Below, piece by piece: positions 35,561 through 47,219 of a stretch of DNA of 64,000 nucleotides (within the stretch, counting starts at the first letter, position 1; the number at the start of each line of letters is the position of its first letter). The DNA comes from Viscum album. Its lineage: Eukaryota; Streptophyta; Magnoliopsida; Santalales; Viscaceae. Where the stretch lies: assembly GCA_963277665.1 (NCBI GenBank), contig OY728131.1:1396950688-1397014687 (forward strand), given 5' to 3'. Position numbers and translations under genes: made by a program. The notes under the pieces are model-generated. The model ran no database searches and was not told the origin of the DNA. It saw only the letters and a program-made list of their open reading frames with translations.

Positions 35561-36860
35561 CCGACTTTAGTCGGGTCGCCCTCCAGTGGACTACCCTGTT
35601 ACGGGACTGGGCAGTGGGGCACCCGTCGACTTTCCGGGTCTCCCTGTAGTGGGAACCCGTTGACTTCCAGGGATCCTCCAGTGGGGCTGCGTAGGGGGTC
35701 GCCTGTCGAATTTGAGCAGATCTATCAATTGCGGGGCAGTGACGAGTTGTGGTTGACGTTCCCCCAGAACTCTCAAGTACGGGGAGCACTTTCCCCCACC
35801 GAGACGCATCCTTGTGACGCGACCTAAAACCGTGCGGGCGAGTCAGTGCCGCCCAAAGCGGATAGTGTCGAGGTGTGGTGATTGAGCCCCTTGGCTTGTG
35901 GTTCGGGGCAGACATGCGGGATGCTGGGCATCGATGGTGTTACTTCTGGGACTGTTGGCTACTCTTTCTTGGGCTGATCTATGGGACAGAGATCCCCTTA
36001 CGAGTTTTTTCGGGCTTCTTGATAGAGCATACATATGTATATACCTTGTTTCCGGCACCCACTCCTTGGGTTTGGCTACTCTCCTTCTAGGAGAGGCAAA
36101 GACGCGCGAGGTATGCCACGTGCTTTCTGTGTCTAGCTTCTCATGGTTGGACGAGTCTACTCTCCTACTATAGGTAGCGAAGACTCGACGAGAAGTTCAT
36201 CTTCTCACCATTTCCAGCTCCTTGTGTCTGGATGAGTCTACCTTCTGTCCTCTTGTTGGGTTGAGCTGGACTCTTTACTGCACTCCTTGTTGTACTCCTT
36301 TACTTTCCTGTTCGCTCTACTTCTCACCCTTTGGTACCTCCTTTTTTTCTCCCTCGAGCCTTCGGGGTATCCTACTGAGTATTTTTATACTCACCCCTGC
36401 TTGGGCTTTGCCCGAACTTGGTGTTCCCTTGCAGATGACGGACAGGTGGAGCGTGACTTCAGTGGAGCGTAGGAGCTTGGGAGCTTGGACCGCGTGCGGT
36501 GGTCGTGGTCGGGTTCCAGGTGGGAGACCCATCAGCAGTTTCTTTTTGTTTACCTGTTTCCGGGTTGTGGCACTTTTTGGTTGGGCATGTGTTTTGCCCT
36601 TTTCTTTTCAGTTTGTACTTGTAGAGGTCGATGCACTTTGTGGTATTTATATAGCAATTGCCCTTTCCTTTTCTTTGCTTGTCTTTACTTTTACTCTACA
36701 CTGTTTCATTGAGTTTGTTGCGTGTGTGTGTACAGGTGCTTAGGCAAAGGCCTCCCCGAGTTGTTGTGCCTTCGGCGCTGGTCGCCAGCCCCTGGCCTAT
36801 GGAGTCGGGCTTGGGGTAGTTGCGGCTCGAGCCCGGGTAGGGTTGGTTCGTGACAATAAG

Positions 36861-37522
36861 AAAGTGGTGTACCGGATGTAATTATCAGAAAACAAGTTGG
36901 TTGGGTGATTGGGTCTGTGAAACTTCAGTGCTTTGGAATGGTGTGCCGACATGAACACTGAGGTGAGGCCTTATGTTATAAGTAGTCTTGGTGGTGAGAT
37001 TGTTCTTTACGTGTGATTTCGGGAGAGAATGAGTTAGTTTAGACAAGTGGAATCAACCTATATGGCATGATGTTGGTAAATTGAGACCTTGGTAATGCCA
37101 CCAGAAGTTGTACACCATGGTGGAGTTAGTTGAATAATCGGCGTCATGATGCACATGTCGGTGAGGTTTTGAGCAGTGGATCTATTCTGGAGGGGATTTG
37201 GCATGAACATAACTTGAGAGAGGTCATAGAATCAATTTTTTTAGACTGAGACTCGTGTAGGATACCTGAAAGCGAGTTCTTTTGATCTCATAAAAACATG
37301 AAGACTACCCAGGCTAGGCAGAGGTTGCATGCGGATCGATATCGTTGACCTCTTCAGTCCAAGGTGGGCGGTTGTGCATTATTTTGGGTGTATCCATGGT
37401 TGGGACACGGTAATATTGTGCCCATATGAGGTGCTGGTTGAAATTGTGAGGAAGATCGGTGATGGGGCTTGATGATGCTCATGGATACAGCTTAGGAATG
37501 AGCTTTTATGTGGTGGAGAGGT
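36861..37522 (+). pseudogene. Gypsy integrase C-terminal remnant
   Basis: Plus-strand MKTTQARQRLHADRYR followed by a stop (37298-37351) is the counterpart of the MKTAQDRQKSYADRRRR block between the integrase core and its C-terminal domain. A degenerate VGD-like and VEIVRKIGD stretch follows near 37365-37460. It confirms the plus orientation of the second gypsy element. Confidence 0.7.
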
Positions 37523-39939
37523 TATAAGATCAATACCCTTCAAATAGGTATGAGTCTTTTTGAATTTTTTTCAAGAAATGTGTAACAACCTCTAATAGAG
37601 TTGTTCTTCAAGAATCTGGGACACCTCAGGAATTTTTTGAGGGTTTTGAGTGATGTTGGAAGCGTTCGGGGGGGGTCCAGATGAGGTTGAGGCCGCCAAA
37701 AAAGTTGTCGCAGTGCCACTGGCTAGCCAATACAGGGCCACTAGCCAGTTGGTAGAAAACAAGTGTCCCTTCATGGTGTCTGGTACCATCAGCTATCTGG
37801 TGGAGGCCAATATTTTTTTAGTTTTTTGCTGGGAGTTTTTTTTAATGGGTGGTTCGATACTTTTTCCCCTTGCCCCTTTTACCCCCTTGCTCGGTTTTTT
37901 GCCCTCCTTTTGGTCTAGTGGATCCCTCCTATACACTCCCCTCCCTCTCCTATTCCCTTCATGTAACTCCCTTGATCCTTGGGCATTTGAGTTTTCATTG
38001 GGTACAATCAAGAGCTTCAGTTAAGGTTACGAGTCCTCTTTCCTTTTTCTCCATTTATTTTTGTATTAAGAGATCTCAGTACATGTTTGTTTAATATAAT
38101 CTATTTCCATAGATTTTTTCTGGTTCCTCAATTTCTCATATTTCTAGCCAAACTCGAGATCAATATTGGACTAGTGGACTTATATAAGGCTAAGGTAGGT
38201 GGTCCCTGAATTTAAACCATAGCCTCGCTTAGTTTTTTAATTGATGTGTTGTGCAGTTAGGTTGGACTTATCGCATGTTGACCTAATTTAAAATTTAAAT
38301 GATTTAATTGTGGTTCTATTCTAGCTTGATTCCCTATTTAAATGTGTTAAAGAACCTTCACGAAGGGGGGAATCCCAAGAGGATTCCCAATTTTATAAAT
38401 TGACCCTTACATAGCCTAATGAAATGTTATAGCCTCTTAAATATCGAAGTATGGAATTATAGAATGTATTTAACTTTTTTTGGCTAAATGGGTAAAGTAT
38501 GATTCAAACCATTAAAAAGGGTTCTTGTGATTTAAATTGAGGATTGTGAAGGAGATCCCAAAGCTTGATGTAGTTTCTTAAAATGTGGTATGAAGTTATG
38601 ATTTGGTGATTGGTAGTAATGGTTCATCAAGAGGACCATGAAAGTTATGTTTTAAAAATATGCTTTGTGAATGGTAAGGAAGTGATAAAAAGGTGTGAAC
38701 TATGATTTAAAATAGAAATTGAATATTATGGTTTGGGTTGATGTTGTGAGTTTTTTCCCTTAAAAGATGAATGGTAAGCATGTTTTGTAAAATGGTGAAT
38801 TGAACCTCATGATGTGTTTATTTAATTTAAGCGGCCCTTGTGATTATTTTGGAAAAATGTTGGTTTTATGTGAATTTGAATTTATGCCTTGTGACTTGAG
38901 AAATGATATAGAATGGATTGGGAAATGGTGGTGAATTGATAATCATGGGTTGAATGGTAAAATTGGAAAATAATGAAATATAAAGAAAACTCTTATCAAG
39001 GTAGCCACATTACTCACAAAGAAAATGCCTTTAGGTGGTCATGAATACACCCTACATGGGTGGTCGTGAAATCGCCCTTATGGGTCATCATGAATATACC
39101 CTTTATGGGTGGTTGTGAAAACACCCAATGTGGGTGGTTGTGAATAGACCTTTTATGGGTGGTTGTGAAAGCACTTCATGTGGGTGGTCATGTTACTACT
39201 TAGTTACTTGGATTGGCACAAATGTGCTCAGAGAAATTCATTACTGGCCAAAGTAGATATGTCTAACCTCAGTTTTCACTATAGAACCTGGGTTTCAAGG
39301 TTGTTTATTTTCTTTCAGTAATTTAAATCATTTATTATTTAACTATTGGTTCTTATCACTTTTGTATGAACTTTTATTTAGACTTTTTATATTTAGGGAT
39401 GTTGTTGGTGGCTTACTAATTTGTACTCAGACCATGGTCGGGTTGCCATGACACTTGGGTACAAGAAGATATCACTATTTGGCCACAGGTATAGGTTAAG
39501 GGTGAAGGCTCATTGCATGATGATGTTTGGCTTCCTAAGACGGAGTATGGATTATGGGACAAGACCAAAATCAAGACCAATTGGGGAAGAGCTTTAGAAT
39601 CAGCTTTATTTTATTCTTTTTAGCTCCTTTTGTGTATGGACTTCCCATGGGGTATCTATTCAAATATGTATGGCATTTACCATCTGTTATAGCATGTTAT
39701 GTGTTTGTTTGTTTATCCACACTTGACTTGTTGTGACATTGTCTGATTTGGTTTATATGGTTGTTTATTACTTCTGTTGTTGTTATTGTTCTAACTAGAG
39801 GGTATAATCTCCTTAAAGTAACCTCAAAGACCCTCACCTATAATCTGCATCCATTGGCGTACAAGGAGGCGTGCTTGAGGTCATGTGTCATCACCAATTT
39901 GGGGCATTAAATGAGCGGATTATGGGCCGATAAATTACA
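37523..39939 (+). repeat. 3' LTR of the second gypsy element
   Basis: Homologous to 26049-27378 and ends GGCCGATAAATTACA. Keeps about 1.06 kb (37955-39015) missing from the 5' LTR. Contains the same GGGTGGTCATGAATACACCC tandem array at 39025-39195. Confidence 0.75.
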
Positions 39940-40480
39940 ATTTTAAGTGATTATTCGTGTGGAGTGACCAAGACAAAATTTGTATCCACCAAACTAGTGT
40001 AGTAGTGGATTCTAGTACATCGACATAACGTCATATGTATGCTCCTTGGATTAGCCCTTAGTGATGACCCAATTAAATTTCTTTTTTCTTGTGCATGTTT
40101 TACTTTCTTTCATATCTGTCCATGTTTCGATGAGAGCAACATTAAGAGTGACAGGTAGAAGACGGTTCCTACCAATGCAGGGATAAGATCCTAAAATAAA
40201 AATAAACAAGTCAAAGGAAAAGTCTAAGTTGGACAACACCCCGATTCACCCCCCCCCCCCCCCCCGCCTCAGGGTGTCTTGGGTTATAACAGAGTATGAT
40301 TCTCAAATCTCTCACTCTAGGTTTTTTTAGCAATGAAATGAGAGACTGATTGAGATACCTCCAAAGTAAAAGACAGGTAAGATATAACAAATGGATTTTC
40401 ATGACCTCTGTCACTGTAGGCATATTTCTTTGCTATTATTTTAATTAATTTTAAGGAAACTTGAATTTTTATAATTTTTG
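39940..40480. other. Intergenic stretch with a poly-C run
   Basis: No gene seen. Contains an uninterrupted run of 17 C residues at 40249-40265, unusual in AT-rich DNA. Confidence 0.6.
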
Positions 40481-42900
40481 GATTTGATTTTTTATTTTTC
40501 TAGAAATTTTGTTTTGGAACACGGTTTATAAGAAACAGTGTGAGTACCATTAAGTGGTGTCGTGTGACCCTTACATCTAGTTCGTTTTGAATGAACACAG
40601 CTTTCCATGCACATATAGCACACTTTTCGGATTGAACCTTACATAAATTAGTAGAAACTATGTGGCTTACATTTTCGTGAGATTTGTCTGGCGCATGAGT
40701 TGTGCACGGTTATAAGAAACTGTGTGGAAACCTTGTGATGGGATTTGCAGTTTAGTAGAGTTGTTTTGCACGGTTTGCGCACTATTACGCAAAACGTGCA
40801 ACCAAACTATATGGACTGTATAGGTGTTTATTTTTTGAGTTTTTCAATTTTTTGCCTCTCGATATTTAAGGGGTTTTTGCCCCTTTTTCCTTCTCCTTCG
40901 ACCGAGCTAGGGTGCATGAGAGGGTGTCTCTCCCTCCCTTCTTTGAAGATTCCATGCTCCATCCTCCATGTTTCTTCAAATTTCTCAAGGTGATCCCCCT
41001 TCCTCCCACTTTTTTTATTCTTTTGTTCCTTCCCCTTTTCCTTTCCTCTCGGGTTTCTTCCCTTCCCAAGAACCCTAGATCTGTCAGGTTTAGATTTCGA
41101 GTTTGGGTGGCCTAATCTAAGGGGTTTGGGTTGTTAGGGCTTGAGGAGGGTCCCCTAATGCTTGTTGGAGAATTCTCTATCATAGGTGACGACTTCCAAC
41201 TCGATTGTCATTGAACTGAGATAGGTGTTTTTATGCTTTCTCATAAAAATGCATGTCATTTCATGCTTGGTGATTCTAAATGCTTAATTTGTTAAATTAA
41301 ATTTATAAGTGGTAGTTCTAATGAGTTTTATAATGGTTTTGAAGAAGGTTTTCATTTGTCATAAAGCTTTCACTTTGCATTTCAAATGGTGCTTGAAATG
41401 CCAAGTATTTGTAAAACATTGAGATAATTATTTTATGTAAAATGTGATGTTTGAAAATGATTTGACCACATTTGTGTCAAGAATTCATTTGGAAAGTTGT
41501 GTTTTGAGTTTTTTTGGTGTGTTTAAATGAAAAATGTGTTAATTCTTTAATTAATTTCCAAATGGTTTAAAGTGAGTGGTTTTTGTAAAATTAATAGAAG
41601 TGGATTTCAAAAGTTTGGTTTTAAAGAATGGTTTGAAATAGAAATTCAAACCATTGAGGAATGACTTGGCATCCTGGGTCTATTTTAGTGAAGCTATGTT
41701 TGGAACTTTCAATTGATTTTCAAATTGTGTGGGTGCGTAATACCCTCTTGAGCCCCTTGTTGAATTGTAACCCCCCAAGAAGGATATTGTTGTTGCTTTG
41801 ATATAGATCGTGGCCCTAAGGGCATGCTTATTCTTTGAGATATGACTAAAATGTGAAAGGGGGTGTTTCTTGTGAGGGAGTGGAGGTGAGATGATATTTA
41901 CTACTTTCATATTTTATGCCTTGTTGATTTTCCGCCTTGTATTGATTGGCATACATGGGGATCCTAGGCATCTTAGTGAGAGATGATGGATGACTACTAT
42001 TTAGTCCCAATTAGAGACTAGATCTCTCGCGGGGATGGATATACTTAGGCCATGGGGGCGTGCCATTGGTGAGGCCAGTTGAGTGTAGTTGGTTGGTTAT
42101 AGACATAGGAATGCATCGATTGGTCAGCAGATGGTTCTGAACCGAGTACGTCTACGGTTGCTTCACTATATGTTTAGGAATTACCCATGTTTACTCAATG
42201 ATTCTTCTTAGGGAGCTCTCCTTTATGTTACCTTGTTTGATTGGAACACATGCTACCATGACTTTGTTCATTCCCTTATGTCATGGTGTCATGGTGTTTC
42301 TCTTTGTTCCTTCTTGTATTTTTTCTTGTTTTATTAAAATATCTTTAAAATGTTTTAAAAGGGGAAATTTGTAAAATGATCTTCAAAAGTGAAGTGAATG
42401 TCTGATTTAAAAAGAGCAAAGGCCGAAGATATTTTTTTAAGCGATTGTTTTAATTTAAAGGAAAGAAAAAAAAGTTTTTAAATAATTATGTATGTGATAC
42501 TTGACTTTTATGTGCTAACCTGTAAAACCCTATTTCATATTTGTATTTCAAACTAGCGTAAAATGAAATGTCGTTTTTAAAGATTTGCACAAACTCTATG
42601 GTATTTATCTACTAGGCTCGATTTCACTCACACTCAGCATATACCATTCAGTGTATGCAACACTTATGGCTTTCTTTCAAATGTCTTGGCTTGGTCACCT
42701 TCCAATTGGATTGTTCGGGTTGATAGCTGGATTGGGATGTGTATAGTGACCGAGGGTCACATGGAGATTGATGGTAGTGATTGGTTTGGGATTTTCTTTT
42801 GTTTTCTCTTGGGATGTTTATGTATCGACCTTGTGGTCCAAATCTTGTTCAGTTTTGTTTATGATAAATGGAGCGTGAAATCATTCCCAATGACTTAAAA
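40480..42900 (+). repeat. Probable decayed gypsy LTR
   Basis: A TATA-like CGATATTTAAGG (near 40859) is followed by a long CT-rich leader (40878-41060) with CCCTAGATCT, then AT-rich sequence with LTR-like words. This is the same promoter-plus-leader design as in the GC-rich LTR at 32031. I could not find matching termini or a target duplication, so limits and orientation are approximate. Two related words, AAGGACxxGTTTCTTAAG, lie at about 42898 and 42988 at its right edge. Confidence 0.4.
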
Positions 42901-43199
42901 GGACGGGTTTCTTAAGTTTGTTTTGCTAGAGTGGATTTGGGACAAGGCTGCAATCAACTTTATTGTCTTACTTGTCATCATGTTATAAAGGACAAGTTTC
43001 TTAAGCATATTTTGCCAACGACTTAAAAAAATTAAAGCACAACCGACACAATACGAGCTTAAAGGCCTAATGTGGTGGCACATACTTTTTTCTAATTTTA
43101 AAATTAAAAAACTGTATGATATAAATTCCAATTTTACTATATTAAACTAATAAACTAGAATTAAATTTTTTGTTTTCCATACAAATAAAATCACACTAT

Positions 43200-43472
43200 A
43201 TAAAATTAATAATCATAGACCATAAAATGTTAGTTTTAATGCATCCGGTGTGATATTGTTAAATGTACGCCATTATTTTGAGTAATACTTCAATGTTTTT
43301 AAGGGTAAGGAGAACTCATAACACCGGCAGGCAGACACATTTGTTTTGAGTAAGAATTCTATTTCTGCAAAAAATTGGATCAAATGCAACCAACAAACAC
43401 AACTAAATGGGGGAAGAATGCACACCAGTGATCATGCTTTTCTTTTTAAATTTTTCAAAAGAGGAAACATGC
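43200..43472 (-). other. Likely 3' UTR of the EBP1 homologue
   Basis: Sequence downstream of the stop codon on the minus strand, AT-rich with candidate AATAAT/TTAAAAAC polyadenylation-like words. The end of the transcript cannot be fixed by eye. Confidence 0.4.
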
Positions 43473-45980
43473 TCATCTTTGGGGTTCAGGACCGTTTGAT
43501 GTTGCAGAATCCACGGGTTCCTCCACTTTATCACCCTTCTTACCTGAAACATGCCAACAAATAAGCAAAGTTTTTTTTTCCCAAACAACCAATCAATCAT
43601 TCATAATGTCAATGTATGTTAAAAGTCAAACACTTGTTCTTCTTCCAAACTCACCTTTCTTCTTCTTCTCACCACCTTTTTTCTTTATCTTTTTGCTAAG
43701 AGCCAACCAGGCCTTGATCTCAGGGTGATCCTCGATGGATTTTGTGGGCAGCAGATCTTGGAGAGGATGGGATGTGATCCGGTCCGGTCCATTGGGCATT
43801 AGCAGAACAGTGAGCTTGATATGCGCAACATGATCACCTGCATGCACATCCCCAACCCAGAAAAACCAGTTCAACAGTGAACTATAACCAACCAGGGACA
43901 GGGCCGGGTTCAGACCAGACCAGACCAGCCCAATCAAGCCTGGTATAGCAGGCCAGGCCCATTGACTGTTCAGACCCGGTCAGGTCAGGACCCTCCAGGT
44001 GGGCCAAATTTACACTACTCAGTATGGAACAGTTGAGAAGATGGGGAATTTAAAAGATGCTGACCAGGCTTTTCCTGCAGAACAGGGTATGGCATGAGCA
44101 GTCCATGTTGGATGCCTTCCACCAGTCCCAAACGAGCTCGCCTTTCTTCTAAAGCCCTATCATGTTGGGACACCAAAAAATGCTCATAAAGGGCAGTGAT
44201 GCATTGAAATATATATGTATGTATGTATTGAATTAAATGGAATCATGTAAAACAGACCTTGCTGTAAAAGGAAAGATTGGGAATCTCCGATTTATTTCAC
44301 TGAATATAAACCTTGCTGTCTGACTCTTCAAATTATAGTTCTTGTCTGTTCTCTTAAAGATTGTTGTATTATTCGCATCCAACATCTTTGGCTGCAGATG
44401 AAGCACAAACAGGCATATGGGAGAAAGTGCTTATAGGATTGAAAAATTATTTTTCTGCTACCTAAGTGGTTGTAAGCAACTTTCAATAAGCGCTGTCAGA
44501 CACAGCCTCGTTCACCAAGTAATTGGCAGTACTTTTACCTTGCCGTCTCCAGTGCTCATGGCAATATCTATGGAATAAACTTCATTCTCCTTAAATTCTA
44601 CAACATTGGCCTTTATTTGTGAATTGGGGACGATGGCTGCAATTTTGCTTTCATCGATCACAAACTGCTTCAGTTGGTGGAAAAGAACGCCTTCAACAAC
44701 TTTGCAGTCATAGGCAGCAGCAACCTTATGAATTCCTTTGGCAACATCTTTATTCTATAAAACATAAACCTAATCAACCCAACCGACAAATAAAAGGAGA
44801 GCCATAAGGCAACTAAAAATTAATCACGAATTTTGGACTAGGTTGCCGCATTAGATTAATCACTGCGAAAGCTTCACTTTGGTGTCATTTTCTGAAAAGG
44901 ATGCAACATTTTGGAGACATTAAACACATATGCAATATCTGAAATCGACAAGTGAAGCAACAGAAAACATTGTGATGGATTCATAATATACAACAATGAA
45001 AACAGGTCTTAAAAGTTGCAGGTCAAACAAAATCAACATACCATTGAAATATGAGCCATATTCAAAACAGAAGAGCAGCATCAAACACATTACCGTTTTC
45101 CCAGGTCTCACAAGCCTTAAAGAAACTTCAGCTGCAGTATTTGCAGCTGCAATAACATCAGCAGCCCTTCCAATCACCGGCCCTTCCTGAAGAACATAAG
45201 TATGAGCAACCACAGCAATAAACCCGTCTATGTGACACCCCATATCACTGCATCCAAACAGAAAATCCAACACAATTGGTCAGAGGACTGCTCCCACAAG
45301 ACCCAGCTCACAAAATCCAGCCATGCCCCCGGCCAAAAAGAAAAGGATAAAAAAATGTAGAATCACAGGTGAGATAAAAGAGGAAGATAGAAGCACCAGG
45401 AACACTAACATCTTCAACATATCCCCTTCTTCCATGACTCTCCAGTCACGGGCCAGGGGAGAAACATGGAAGATGAAGTTGTTTATGGAGACACATGTTG
45501 GGAAGGCAACGCCCCTTTCAACTTTCTTCGTTACATTCTTGTATATTTTGCCAGTATGCCTACGCATATTCAGCGCAATAATGAATATTTGGTCTGTAAA
45601 TCATATGGATCAATAATAGGCTAGCACTGCAGTAGTAAAATGTCATACAAAACTTACTCTTCAATGTAAGAGTCTCCCATCTCACAAATGTCGGCGATCT
45701 TAGCCTTCGGTTTACATGCTGACAACACCAACTCTAAAGCCTCTGTAAATTACGTGCAATTTACAAGTAAGTTGCATCAAATAAGGAAGCTACACCGTCA
45801 TCACCAAACCCAAAGTGAAAAAACTACAAGAAACAAAATCCGCCATATCTACCAATTCAAGCTAATCAAGAACGGGTAAAAGAAGACGAAGCACGAACTG
45901 TTAACGATTTTGGCAGCATCTTTGAACTTAGTAACCACTGCAGGAGAGGTAAGGTTCAACCCCCGATCCTCGTCGGACAT
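43473..45980 (-). CDS. EBP1: EBP1 / PA2G4-like protein (ERBB3-binding protein 1), nine exons
   Basis: Spliced minus-strand gene. Exons: 45980-45899, 45742-45658, 45559-45410, 45247-45094, 44754-44539, 44391-44258, 44156-44065, 43837-43655, 43543-43473. All eight introns are GT-AG (98-339 bp) and the phases join to 1167 bases, 388 residues plus stop, close to plant EBP1 (about 390). EBP1 is a catalytically inactive methionine-aminopeptidase fold. In plants it promotes cell growth, binds RNA and acts in ribosome biogenesis and translation, in nucleolus and cytoplasm. Motifs: [18 protein letters not shown] at the start, [62 protein letters not shown]-like [23 protein letters not shown], then a Lys-rich nucleolar/RNA-binding tail. 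The start is the first in-frame ATG. By eye it is less conserved than usual among flowering-plant EBP1s, especially in the middle (44540-44400), so it may be a second, diverged paralogue. No frame is broken. Confidence 0.93.
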
Positions 45981-46260
45981 CGTTTCGGGCGCGGGTATCC
46001 TGAAGTATTGATTGCAGGGACAGCTTGATTCTAGAAGACGGCCCAAATAACCCCGGCGAGTGAAATGAAAGGCCAACCACACGAGAGCTGAAGGAAAACA
46101 AATAGACGACCACAGGACGAGAGATAAGGGGGGGATGGATTAGGGTTTTTCGGGGAGGAGAGTGGGAGGCACCTTGCGGACGGCGAATTGCAGGGAAGGC
46201 GAACCACAGCTAGGGTTGTCACTGGAGCTTTGCCGGCCACGGACAAGGTCGGTTTGTTCA
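45981..46260 (-). promoter_or_regulatory. EBP1 5' UTR/promoter with telo-box motifs
   Basis: Upstream of the EBP1 start the minus strand carries AAACCCTAA (46140-46148), a telo-box, and a second AACCCTA (46211-46217). Telo-boxes are common near transcription starts of plant ribosomal-protein and translation-machinery genes, which fits EBP1. The GC content is higher than in the flanks. Transcription probably starts near 46150-46260, but no clear TATA box was seen. Confidence 0.55.
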
Positions 46261-47219
46261 GTTGCGGAGGATCCCGCGCATCCTAGCGTTATTCAAATTT
46301 ATTTATTTATTTGTTTCCACCATTTTTTTTAAATAATACCGTTATCACTAGAAATTGTAATGTATACCCGATTGCGCGCCCTCGTCTCCAATCCCACAAA
46401 TTAATGGATCTTCCGGTAATAGGATAAGATGATGACATGTGGTATTTTTTTCAAATGGCGCGATCGGGTAAGGGAACGAAATGAAGGGTATATTGGTCTT
46501 GCAGAAAAAAATGATGCGAGAGATGATCTCCCTCTCTCCAATCAACGAAATTCCCTATCTTCAATTTATAATATTATATTTTATATTAAACAAATAATAA
46601 GAATTGTGATATATTTTAAACTGAAGATATTTGTAAATGAAATTATATTTGTCATATATAAAAAAATATTACGCAATTCTTAAAATTGACCAAATAATAT
46701 GTGTTTTCAGTTTTTTTTATTTGAATAAAGTCAACATATTTTAGTTAATATTTTTAAGTGTGTATTTTTTAAAAACATGGTAAATATTAATGAGTTAATT
46801 GTATTTTAAAACAAATCATATTTGTAATTAAAAGAATTTTTTTTGGTTTAAAAAACTACGTTAAGTTTAAAAAAAAAGAACTAAAAAATATGGGATAAAA
46901 ATAGATTTTTAATTATTTAGGAGGAAATTAATCGATTTTATTTGATATCATTAAAGTCGTGATTTATTTTAAATGCGTAAAAGAATATTGAGTTTATTGT
47001 ATTGTAAATACAATTATTATTGTAAATGAAATGAATTTTTTGTGTAAAATTTTTTTTATGGCATTTACAAAATACAATAATTTATCTTTAAAAAATAGCT
47101 TTTTTAATTATTTGATTAAAACTAATAAATTTTCTTTAATATTTTTAAAGTCATGCAATTTTTTTAAACGTATAAGAAATATTTGTTTTTTCAGTTTCAC
47201 TGATACTTCTTCTTAATAA
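46261..47219. other. AT-rich intergenic region upstream of EBP1
   Basis: No gene seen. The part at 46370-46530 is less AT-rich, with a GGCGCGATCGGG word and an ACATGTGG word, and might hold distal promoter elements; the remainder is AT-rich. Confidence 0.4.

Larger units (their letters stand above)
32031..36855 (+). mobile_element. GC-rich solo LTR, 4.8 kb, with a perfect target duplication
   Basis: Begins TGTAAGAACCC and ends GTTCGTGACA; flanked by ATAAG on both sides (32026-32030 and 36856-36860). The interior has LTR traits and no gag-pol: a TATA-like box near 32661, a pyrimidine-rich leader (32680-32760), and several tandem arrays. Composition is unlike the window: GC- and CpG-rich, extremely so at 33000-33400, in a region otherwise well over 60% AT. 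Long open frames here result from the scarcity of AT-rich stops and show no domain. The TGTAAGAACC start and 4.8-kb length suggest a Ty3/gypsy LTR. It sits in the interior of the second gypsy element. Retained CpG suggests a young insertion or escape from methylation. Confidence 0.85.
26049..39939 (+). mobile_element. Second gypsy-type LTR retrotransposon, plus strand, with two nested solo LTRs
   Basis: Homologous flanks at about 26049-27378 and 37523-39939 enclose a primer-binding site (27382), decayed internal DNA and, near 37300, the end of an integrase. After removing the two solo LTRs (28034-29373 and 32031-36855) the interior is about 3.8 kb, so much of gag-pol has been lost. The exact left edge is unclear: homology starts at TTATAAGATC (26049 and 37523), while the first convincing LTR start TGTAxxxACC is at 26107 and 37581. 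Confidence 0.7.

Noticed and set aside
32567..36743. Many overlapping long open frames on both strands in the GC-rich block
   Set aside because: They lie inside a solo LTR with exact target duplication, overlap each other in all frames, show no domains, and several are made of tandem repeats. High GC explains the lack of stops.
40211..41115. Short open frames around the poly-C run and CT-rich leader
   Set aside because: No start context, domain or splice structure; better explained as intergenic DNA and LTR leader.
45849..46082. Longer N-terminus for EBP1
   Set aside because: The frame stays open upstream but has no ATG before 45980, and the family starts at about this point.
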